Shown in pieces: positions 32,001 to 42,200 of a stretch of 64,000 bases of DNA. The notes below the pieces were generated by a model, which did not search any database, was not told the DNA's origin, and saw only the letters and a program-made list of their open reading frames with translations. The translations under genes and the position numbers were made by a program. The stretch is from contig OU015567.1 in the NCBI GenBank assembly GCA_907165135.1, forward strand, positions 749,001 through 813,000, given 5' to 3'. Positions within the stretch are counted from its first letter, which is position 1. Each line of letters opens with the position of its first letter. The stretch comes from Oikopleura dioica. Taxonomy: Eukaryota; Chordata; Appendicularia; Copelata; Oikopleuridae.

Positions 32001-33342
32001 GTACCGCTGAGAGGGAATTGTCGTTTTCAGCATTTTGATGTATTCGAATAAATGGCGCATAATTGTCTTCCATCGTTCGAGCCCCTTGGGAGTCAAGTTG
32101 AAAGAGACCTCAAAATGGTTGATTCCGGGAGCTGTGTTGTCTTTTTTGGTGACAAGGGTGTCAACGAGACCTTGGCGCTTGACTTCTTGGAGGAGTGATT
32201 CGGGGCCCTCATGGCCGATCAGACTCGTGAAGTATTCTTGTGGGTTTACTTTCATATCCGCAGGAGGGTCTTAAAATGAATGATTTTATAAAATAAATGA
32301 TTTTGGCAAAACTTTAGCTTACCATCCATTTGAAAATATACTTTCAGCTTGTGAGACCGGGACACCGTCTCCATTTTGATAAGTTTGCCCAAGTCTCTTT
32401 GTCGAAACGGATAGTCATAAACAGGTTTTGGCAGATTTAAGTCCGGAATAGTCAGCAAAGTGTCCAAAACACCACTTTCAAGTTCGTCCAAAGAGAGAGT
32501 TTTTGTTGTAATAACGATTGCCATCAAATTCGAGGAGTAATGCGTGGAATGGTATTGCTTCAGCCTTTCCGCAATTTGCGCATCAGTTCTGTTTTGGCGC
32601 ACGCTCTTAGTATTGCCAGAGAAAAACGAATTATACGGGTGATCGGGATTCGCGGCCGAGCAGAAAATCTGCATTTGACGACGAAAATCACTCTGCGTGT
32701 TGCCCTTCCACTCCGAGTTTACCGCTAGAAATTCTGTTAGAAATATTCTCAGAATAATTATCAAAAAGAAAACAAAGAAGACAAACCTTTGAGCTCCCTG
32801 GAAACCGAGGATGCTTTCAAATTTGGGCTGACAATGAAGTCAGTCAGTCTCTTGACTCCTTCAATTATGTGTGGTCCTGGGACAAGATCGAAGTAGTACG
32901 TCGTTTTGGTGAAAGCTGTGGCTGCATTGTGGCGACCGCCTTTCGACTTCATGAATTTCGCGAAATCCTGCTCGCCTGGGTAGTTTTCTGATCCGAGGAA
33001 GACCGAGTGCTCCAGGAAATGAGCCATTCCGTACATGTCCCTAAACAAAATTTATTCCTTGTTGATGTCCATCCTGTACCTTGGGTCCTCAAGAGAACCA
33101 CCATTGATGCCCAAATAAACCACATCTTTCGGCGCTTGGTCATCTTTAATCAAAATCACCTGCATTCGATTCCCCAAGACGAGAAATCTGTAGTCTCTCT
33201 TGTCATCCACCGGCTTCCCAATGTCATTCTTTCTCTCTAGAACCGCAGGAATATTTGAAAAATCGCGGATGGAAGAAACAGCAATCGTAGCTGAAACAAA
33301 AAACCAAAGGAGCAACATTGCCCATCTGCAGATGTTGAGCAT
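29077..33342 (-). CDS. secreted M16 metalloprotease, insulin-degrading enzyme-like
   Basis: Exons 33342-33080, 33040-32787, 32724-32333, 32269-31675, 30945-30429, 30390 to about 30100, 29942-29735, 29589-29450, 29410-29259, 29211-29077. Zinc motif HFLEH (HxxEH) sits in MAHFLEHSVFLGSENYPGE, followed by NAATAFTKTTYYFD, YHSTHYSSNLMAIV, LIGHEGPESLL, WYGGRYNISD, YFRIPEPNIFFPDGFEI and LRTVRQLGYVV, all collinear with IDE/nardilysin. Unlike cytosolic IDE, it opens with a signal peptide (MLLLWFFVSATIAVSS), suggesting extracellular peptide degradation. Exon 4 ends in GCAAGG (GC-AG intron, 729 nt, carrying a MITE). The 30428-30391 intron needs GA-AG to keep frame. The junction after exon 6 is unresolved. 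A 39-nt stop-free intron is at 29449-29411. Confidence 0.9.
31139..31450. mobile_element. hAT-like MITE inside the protease intron
   Basis: 312 bp with termini GGGGCGCCCTGGGAATGTCTCC and GGAGACATTCCCAGTGTCGCCC, flanked by identical 8-bp duplications AATAAAAT (31131-31138 and 31451-31458). An 8-bp target duplication is the hAT hallmark. A related element whose terminal GAATGTCTCC motif has expanded is at 59736-60030. Confidence 0.85.
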
Positions 33343-33375
33343 GTCGTACTCTTTATGTGGCTTTTCTTTTCTTGT

Positions 33376-33586
33376 TCAAAAATATTTTTTGATTCTGAAC
33401 GTAAAACGAAAAATTCGAACAGTCCCAAAAATCTTTTGCTGAACCACAAGTCTCACATTATTCGAAATTTTCTCTTCTTTTGGTGAAATCTAAAAAGCAT
33501 TTATTCCTTAAAGAACTCTGAATTCTTACCCTTGTTAGATTTTTCTCTGAAAGCTCAAGCTGCTTCTTGTCGAGCAAGTCGCCCAT
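33376..33586 (-). CDS. very small protein immediately upstream of the M16 protease
   Basis: Two exons (33586-33530 and 33489-33376) with a 40-nt GT-AG intron give about 56 residues: MGDLLDKKQLELSEKNLTR, then ISPKEEKISNNVRLVVQQK and a basic-aromatic tail FRFTFRIKKYF. The stop is only 33 bp before the protease start codon, the spacing of an operon pair. No signal peptide, no known domain. It may be an upstream ORF or a real cistron. Confidence 0.45.
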
Positions 33587-34147
33587 TTTGCTCCATGAAT
33601 TCAGCTTCCCGCGGTGCAGTTTTGAATTGAAATGCGTCCTCCAGCTGAGAGCCTCTCGGTCCCATAAAATAACCCTCCTTTGATACAGAAGACCTCACAC
33701 AGTTTCTTTCAATTCGAAGCTTCAATTTCTTTTTCTGATAGATTCAGGGCATTCTCTTTCTCTGCAGCTCAGCGTTTGAGTGGAATCATTAGATCAAACC
33801 CGCATAGACCTAGTTCAAGTGGAGCGAAATAAATGCAATTTGTATCAAATAGGTAAGGTCACTGAACCAAGGCAGGCTGACATCAGCCCTTTTCTTCGCC
33901 GCGGTGCCGCGAATCTCGATAAATGATCCAAAAACTGTCAAGATCGCTTTGCGTCAGAATTTTGATTTCGTATTCTTCAAAATATACTACAGTAAAAATT
34001 AAATCATTTACTTTTATCGAAAATTTTGGCTAAGATGAAATTTAGATAAAAATCCAAATAATTTCAGAAAGCAAATATTACCGTGTTCAAATATTATCCG
34101 CTCATCAGGACCCTCCTGCTTTTTCTCACTTTTTTCGTAAGAGAAAA
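33587..34147. other. divergent promoter region
   Basis: Separates the minus-strand protease operon from the plus-strand kinase gene. No TATA at a convincing spacing and no repeat was recognised. Confidence 0.4.
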
Positions 34148-35617
34148 TGACAAGTTTCCTGATCGATGGAAAGTATGCTGATATTGACGAATCTGCATTT
34201 GAAAGTTTACGGGGAGTAACAAAAGCTCGTGACACAGAGACAGGGGATGATGTGATGATAAAGGGCTACATGTCATTTCGAAGCCGCAATATGAAGGAAT
34301 CAAGGAAGAAGCTGAGAAGTTAAAAAGCCTTGATCATCCAAACATTGTCAAGTTCATCGAATTTATCGATCGTTGTACTCCTGAATGGTCTTTTGGGCCG
34401 ATGTGCTTCATAATAATGGAATTTTGCTCTAACGGAAATTTATCAGATTTGATTGAAAGAAGAAAACTTGCAAATGAGCTTGTATCTCTCGAAGAGGCGA
34501 AAATTATGGGCTTACAGCTAGTTAAAGCACTGAGCTTCTGCCATGAAAAGATGATTGTACATCAGGATCTTAAGCCTTCAAATATCTTTGTCGACGCTGA
34601 TGGAAAGACGGTTAGTATATATTTGAGCGATATAAGTTGCAAATCTTATCTAGCTAAAAATTGGTGATTTTGGTAGTGCATCAACTGTTCAATCTGTTGT
34701 CCTCACTGCACGGACTGAGAGTTCTGGTGTCAAGAATACTCCTCTTTATGCTCCACCAGAGACTTTTGAAGGGGATGGTATTACAAAATCTGCAAGACTT
34801 GATGTCTGGGGTATCGGAATCGTCTTGCAAGAGCTGATAACTTTTGAACATCCATTCGGACGGATTAATGGGAAAACTCCAACGAAAAATCAGGAAGACA
34901 TAAGTAAAAATTCTGAATGAGTCGGTCTTCTATATTTTTTTAGTTGCAAATATTCGTTCTGGCTCGCGAACTCTGATTTCAGAAGTTCGTGGGGAAGAAA
35001 ACGAGTTTGGTGAATTCGAAATTTTGCTTGCATCTTGTCTCAACACTGACAAGGCTGAACGGCCCCAAAATGCCATGGTTCTTCAAACACATGAACCTTT
35101 TCTTCAAATTTTTCAAGAATCAGTTTGTCACTCTGAATCTTGCGATGAAAGCAAAGAGCCAGAAGACATTATCAAGAAGCTTCAGACGGAAAATAGCTTT
35201 AATCGACCGAATCGAATATCTAGACTCTAGATTCAAGATTCTAGACTCTAGATTCTAGAGACAGAAAATAAGGCGACAAGAGATTATAGAGAGCAGCAAG
35301 ACCGGGAGATGAAAAAACTACGAGACGTAAGTGTTGGTTTTGGAATCATGTTCGCATGTTTTAAGGATCTCAGCAGTCTGCAGGCGTCCGTCACCTATAT
35401 AAAAAATCATAAAAGCTTAGAAATGTGGGACCTTGATGATCAAATTGGAATGTTTAATGGTGCTGGTTTTTATTATGGCCCTGATGACTCCAAAGTTCGG
35501 CAAACCATGAATGATCATCAACTTAGTCAAGTTCTTAGATTGCTCAGTATTGGTGGAGCCGTAAACATAAAGGAATTGAATTTTAATCAAATAAAAAGTA
35601 TCAATTTCCCTTTTTGA
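34148..35617 (+). pseudogene. protein kinase gene with frame disruption in the N-lobe
   Basis: Exon 1 starts MTSFLIDGKYADIDESAFES and carries a kinase N-lobe (GVTKARDTETGDDVMIK with the VAIK-type Lys). Right after it the frame is lost: 8 extra nt (34270-34277) precede VISKPQYEGIKEEAEKLKSL in another frame. The remainder is a good kinase: CFIIMEFCSNGNLSDLI, MIVHQDLKPSNIF, IGDFGSAS, TPLYAPPETFEG, DVWGIGIVLQELI, ERPQNAM. HRD is HQD, as in the truncated kinase near 15 kb. Splices are at 34611-34653 and 34904-34943. A coiled-coil tail (DYREQQDREMKKLR) is reached only through a GA-AG-type intron (35189-35260), then a 39-nt stop-free intron (35327-35365). It may be a pseudogene, or the shift may be an assembly error. 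Confidence 0.6.
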
Positions 35618-35716
35618 AAACAACGCTTTAGTTTTTTATTAAAACATCAAATATCAAAAGATCAAAACTCGAATCTAGATAGACACTCATTTCAACCGAA
35701 AGATACAATATGGGGA

Positions 35717-36051
35717 TTGGAAAATGGAATTTATTGCAGGAAGTTATGCAAAGAAAGAAAAACTGTGCTCTAAAAAGATCCTCATCATTATTTACGAATA
35801 ACCAATGGAGGTGTGCAAAATTTCGTGTGCATCGTCTTCATATCTTAAGGTGTCACAAAATATCATGCGAGAATCGATCAGATTGATTGGCAAGACGGTG
35901 AAGTTCATGATGACGAGGAAATGATAAGTAAAACTCAAAATGGTAAAGAGGTAATGAAAGTGAAAACGGAAAATGTCGGAACAATTCGCTATAATCTTTC
36001 TCCGGTTGAGCCAGTGGCTTTCCATCGATCCCCTTTTTTCAATAGTTTTTG
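35717..36051 (+). pseudogene. possible coding remnant downstream of the kinase
   Basis: The frame reads YLRITNGG, then after a potential GT-AG intron (GTGTGCAAAA...CTTAAG) GVTKYHARIDQIDWQDGEVH and KTENVGTIRYNLSPVEPVAF to a stop at about 36051. Composition is protein-like, but upstream the same frame has a TAA (CTCTAAAAAG) and no start. It could be the last exons of a gene whose 5' part is decayed. Family unknown. Confidence 0.35.
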
Positions 36052-36266
36052 AAATAAATATTGCTTATATAAATTTCTCGATGTTATACTCATTTTTATG
36101 AAATAATAATTAGTTGAGTTTTGTTTTGTTTATTGGGTTTCCTTTGTCAATCATGAAAACAAAAGTTTATACAGAACAGAAAGTAAGTTTTTGTCATTGA
36201 TTTGTACATTTTCGTAAGCTGGGCAAAGTGAAGAAATTCTTGGCATAAATATTTTCAAACAGTGTT

Positions 36267-39200
36267 TCAAACTTCAACATCTCCACGGTGCAGCAGCGGT
36301 TGTCGGAAATTCGAAGACGAGTTCAAATTATGAGACGAGATATCGTTCTGGTTCGGTGGTCTGTACTCGAATTCGCCTCTTGAAGGATCGAAGCCTGGGT
36401 AGTTTCCATTGTTTGAAAGCTTTGGGATGGTTCCAGTGGGAGTGTAGACGCTTCGTTGTCCCAAATGGTTCGGGTTGACAATCATCTGCTGCCCCATTTG
36501 CTGGGCCGGAATCATGTGCGTCGGGTAGTGAAACTGAGGTGGAGGATATTGCATTTGCTGGAGCGTGCTTTGATCCGCCATCGATCCCTTCGGAAGCTGC
36601 GAGAGTTGCGATTCATCCGTCGTGTAAGTCATTTGAACACAGTCGGGCACGGGTCGAAGAGTGTGCTGGAAATCAGCGCGAGAATGGAGTGGAGCAGAAC
36701 TCCAGAAGAACTCGGCACCGTGTGATTTTTCGCCGTGATCGCGGAGGCCGAAGTTGGATAGGACGCTTTTGCAGCCACGCTGAGCCTGAAAAGAGGAGAT
36801 TTAGGATCGTTGAAATCAAGGAAGAGTCATTTTTCCAAAAATTTCTTATTTTAAAATTGTCCATCTTGCCAATTCTTACCTTGATATTGCAAAGGCAATG
36901 ATAAATAAAGCTGGCCACAGCATGGAAAATCGCAATCGCAGCCAGAAAGATCGCGACAGTTTCATCCCCGTTTCCTTCTCCTTGAGCATAGTAGAGCAGA
37001 ATCAATCCCCATTCGCAGGACAGCAGCACTGTCAGCAAGCCAACCCAAAGCAGCGTGGATCTAAAAGAAGCGGTTTTTTATTTTGGATATTATCAATGAC
37101 AATATTGAGCCGCGAAAGAGGGGAAGCGCGATCGGATACGCGCAAGTTGTTACACGCATAATCAGTTGTAAACTACACGTGAGCGAGAGAGTCAGAATAT
37201 CGATTTTTGTACAAATTCACCAGCAGCGGCATGGATTTCTAAAAACGTGGGTCCAAAGAGAGAAAATTTTAGATCTGATTTATCTTATTCTGAACATGAC
37301 ACGTGACTTGGTCGAATTGATTTGGAGCGGAGGTATTAAGTGGCACTTGTGATTAGCCAGAAAAATTATATGAATAGGCAATGACTGGAATTAAGGGGGT
37401 AGACGTCGTTAAAGACGATTTTCAAGCTGATTTAAAGTGTTGGCACGAAAACCTGTGTAGAAAACCTGAGTCAGGGAACGCAAAAAGAGACTTTCATAAA
37501 AGATTTTTTCGGACCCTAACTCAGGTTTTCTACACAGGCTCTGACCCAAATTCTTAGTTTTGGGTCGAAAAAATCACTGGAAAGAGCCACGTTCTGAGTG
37601 AAATCGAAATTCCCCGAAATCTGTTTCGGACTCATTCCTCCTCTATCCGGTTATTTTCGGCTCAGTCTCTGCCCGGTCATTTTCTCCTCTCTCTCTCTCT
37701 TTAGAAATCCCTGGCCTGCAGCCAGCGAGCCTGAGTGTCCGTCTAACCCAAAAGCTCGTCATGCAAAAACAAAATTATAAAAAAAATTCTCAGATGTGAA
37801 AACATAAACAGAATTTTTCGCCGATAAGAAAAATTTCGGCTCGATTTCGCAACGTGCTCTAGAGCTGCTCTCAAGTTGAGAGTCTCAACGCGGCAATTAA
37901 GTCTTGAGAGCCGCGTTTTTTTAATAAAAATTCTGCCCAAAAAAATGGAGAGTCGAGTTGTCTTAGAGTTGCGATAAGAAGCTCTACGTCCGGGCTTGTG
38001 TGTGTTGTCACCCGCTGCGCGTTATCAGCGCAAGGAGACGCGCGAAATTGTAACGTTCTCGATCTCTGATCGCACTCGCTGAGGTGTAATTTTGAGTTTT
38101 AGAGTTTCGTTTGAGAGGTCTTATAAAATGACAGCTAGCTTCTTTTGGCGAAGGGGGCGAACTTACCGAATTTGTTGAACATGGAGCTGGTACTCCGGAT
38201 TGTCTCGCAGTCGTGTCGCGCTGAAGAGGATCAGGAGCATTGAAAGTGAGGCGAGAATCACGGCTGGACCCGCAGCTGACCAAGTGAATGAGATTGACTC
38301 GCCGGCGAAGCATCTGAAAGGAAAAAATTTTAGGTTTTTATATTTTTGCTTTCTAGCTTACGATATTAATTCATTTTCTAAAGAGCTTTTAATTCACTTT
38401 ATTTCTAGACAAAAAAGTCTAATTTGATACTGTATGAATGCTTTTATGGTTTCTTGGATTCCTGAGAAGCAAAATCAGCGTCAGAATACTGCACCATAAA
38501 GATTTAAAGGCTCTCCAAATTTCGAATTGGCGAACTGCCACTCTTCAATTGAGCGCAGAAAATTTAAGAGAGTAATATAAAGTATCAACAAAAATTTAAC
38601 TCGTTCCCATTTCCGCGCGTTATTCATCATAAATGACGACTTTTCTTTCTCGTTTTCGAGAATCTGGGCAGCGGATCAAAAAGCACTGACCTTTCGCACG
38701 AGTCAGTGGATGTGGTCAGGCTAAACAACATTTTCGAAAATGAGGCGAATTTTTGGCTTCTTTTTGAAAATGGAGAAATTTACGCCACAGTGGTTGACAA
38801 AGGGGAAAGTGTTGTGAATATAAGCATAAATATATATTGAATTCGGATAATTGATATGGCTAAAATAGACGAGCGGAGGGGAGAATGATTCGATTTTTTT
38901 TCTTGAGTCATGTGAAAATAAAATTAACGGGCTGGAGACCGTTAAAATCACTTTTGCGGCTTCGATTTTGACTTGGCTTATTATTGAAGATCCTTCAGAC
39001 CCTGACTCAGGTTTTCTACACAGGTTTTCGAGCCATGTTTTTAACATTGTGAACCAAAGATTAGATGGCTCTGATTTTGAGGCTGAAAGTTTTCAAAAGC
39101 ATAGTTTTCTAAAGCAGACAAAAAAAGAAGCCTGAAATTAACAATTAGAATGAGCTAACTTTGAAAATGTGGGAAATGGGCGACCGCGCGGCGGCTCAAT

Positions 39201-42200
39201 AATAAGCGACCGGTGATGGGTTAATTTAATCCCTGACAAGAACTAACGATTCATCTTTTACTTCAGGCACTCGGTTAAATTACGCGCCCGGCCACTTTTC
39301 CGAGTTATCGCATTTCGTTTTCTGACGATTCGATTCATTTTTTGAACGAAGAAGAAATCAAAGTCGATCTCCGAAGCTGTCATTTTCGGACCAAAAACAT
39401 GGTTGTTTTTTGGCTAAAAGGACATTTCCTCCGATCATGAAGATATGTTGGTGGTCGGCAGATTAGCTTTGATATTGTTTCTGAGGCTTAGGTTTTTTTT
39501 CAGTCAGACGGAATCGTGTAAATAGAAAAATAAATCCGCCCTGGTACGAACTACGGAGGCCAGATTTAAATTGTTGATGGTTGGTTTCCGTTTCGCGAAA
39601 ATCGTGAAAATCGTTAAAACAACGTCGCGAAATGGATCGTCAATAATTGGTACAGATAACTTTGGAACCGGCGAAAAAACGGGCTGAGCCCTTTTGGAGA
39701 TGAGAGATTCTCACGATGGTATTTTGATACAAACTTTTGAGCCCAAAAAGAACGCGAAATTGGTGAAAATATTTGCGGACGCGGCAAGTATTTCGGCTAA
39801 ATGACGATTATGGCACGCATTTATGGTCGCTACTGAAATGTGAGAGCAATTTGAGCTGCATAGAACACTGCACAGTACTGTAGAAAACTGTTAAATAGAT
39901 TTTTTGGTCAGTTTCGGGTCGAAGAAATTCGATGGCCACTGAAAAAAACAGCCCCTTCAGTGCCTTTTCGGCAAAATTTTCGGAATGAATAATTTAGGAA
40001 ACAACTCTAGAGGTTTATCGACAGTTTAGGGTTAAAATTTCAATTACTTGAAGACCATCCTTTTTGATCAGTAAGACAAATTCCTCATGCATCAAAACCC
40101 TTTTCCGATTAAAAAATCTTTACTCCGGATAACCAAATTTTGGCATGTACTTACAACTTGTCCGTTCTCGGGAACATTTGCGTGCCCGCAGCTCCGAGAG
40201 TGATCAGAATCGGTAAGCCGAAGCAGGCCACGTGAAGCCACCATCCGATGGGTTGATTTTTCAGCGGCTGGGAGCAAAGAAGCGCCAGATAAGCAGGACG
40301 GACCAGGCACCAGCAGAAGCTCATCAGACACATTGTGTGAATAAAGACGGAAACAACGTTGCAGGCCTGAAAAAAGAAATTTATAAATTCTATCGGAGAT
40401 ATCATCATTTTCCAATAATCCGATCCGCCGTGTCATTTTTGATTGACACATCTGTCCGCAAAAGAAAGATAAAGAGAAAAAAAGAGAAAAGCGTTATTTG
40501 ATTATGAATATTTCAAAATCACAAATCGAGGAAAATCCTGTTTCGAAAATTGTCAAGAAACGTCTTTTTCTCGAATGTCTCACAGACTGTCTAGTAGACA
40601 GATCTGATTTTTACCCACTTTTTTGATACAAAACATTTTTTTTCGATCCAGATTCGAATCAAAAATTCAAAAATTGAAGAAAATCTGTTTTCAAAACTGT
40701 CGAAAAGGTCAATCGCCGGGGTGTTTTCTAGACAGTCTGCGAGACAAGAGGCTGTTTTGCAGTCGCAAATCAAAGATGGCATATTTCCCTCTTATTTATC
40801 GATAAATTCTAGCGCCGGAGAACAGAGAGGGATGACTTGAAATTTAGTCTCGAAAGCCGCGATATTTTAATGAAACCACTTAATTTGCACCCTTTCTACA
40901 CGACGTCTTGCAGCTCCGATCGTGTCCAATTTCTAGCATCGAAATTGCAAAAAGCAATAATGCACCACCACCCGCACTCGAGCGCTTTTGCATTTTGAGC
41001 GGTTCATAATTTCAGGCGCCGCAACATGAGTAAATGTTGCGGGGAATGTCTAATCCAGCGCAGGTACTTTGTCGCCTCTCGGAATTAGAAAACAGCCAGA
41101 GCCGGAAAAGTGCTTTTCAAGTTTGTTCCGCGCTTTATTGCTTTGCGTAAAGGCGCTGAGAGGATCAAAACAAATGGAACCTCTCGCTGGCTTTCGAGGA
41201 AAAATGGAAGGAAGCGATGTTTTTGAATTAGGGAAAGAAAAACATGTTCGACAATTTATAAAATAACACTACTTCTATTCCTACAACTGTTTTTTCTTCT
41301 CAATTAAAAGTTAGAAAAGGAGTAGTTTCTTTTTGGTAAGAATTGAGTAGCGGCTGCATCGCAGTTTCTGGTTGGAGAAAAAAGCCGCGTATAGCGCGGC
41401 TAATATTTTTGACTCGAAGCCGCATGCGGCTTCTCGATTTTCTTTTCAATATCTTACCGGGTCAGAAGCATTCATCTTCGAATTCGTTGAAGAAATCGTG
41501 ACGAGCGCAACCATCAGGACAAAATTGATCGCTCTGGCTGCGCTATTCAGTCCTCCAGCATCCACAATGCTCGCTTCTGGCAACAAAAGGCTCGCAACTC
41601 CACTTGCTGCATGGAGAAGAGCGGCGAGAACGAGGACGGCCATGAGCATCGTTTCGACTGTAGAGATTTCTTCGGAAATCATGATCGTTTCTTCGCTGTA
41701 GGATTCTTGCGTGTTTTGCCCCTGTCCGAGAGAAACGGGGCCGGAACCGCGGGAGCAGTAGCAGATTGTAGATCCTGTTTCGGCGTTTATTTCGTGTCTG
41801 CAGCTGTTTCCTTGTACTTCTGAACAACCAGCAGAGCTCATGTCGAAATGGTATCGGACAGACCAATTGACAGGCTCGTTACAGTCAGTGTGAAGCGATC
41901 CCATCCACTGATCGCTGCCGATTTTGATCAATGATCGGTAAGAACTCGAAGGCGCCGATTGATCGAATTCAAGAGCGATGGGCAGATTCGATGATGGATT
42001 TTCTGCCGGTTCGAGCCATGTTTGGATGTGGTCGAATTTGACTTCGAAGGGTTGCTTGTTTGCTCGCAGCTTGCAGCTGATTCTAGAGAGCAATCGCTGA
42101 ACAACTGTGACTGACTCGCGGCGAAGATCCAGGCTGGATTTTTTCTTCTCGATGACTGGGGTGATTTCGCTGACAATTTCTAGAAGCGTCGTTTCTAGTT

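Noticed and set aside
41543-41866. 107-codon minus-strand frame overlapping the GPS exon
   Set aside because: Arg-rich out-of-frame shadow of the latrophilin exon.
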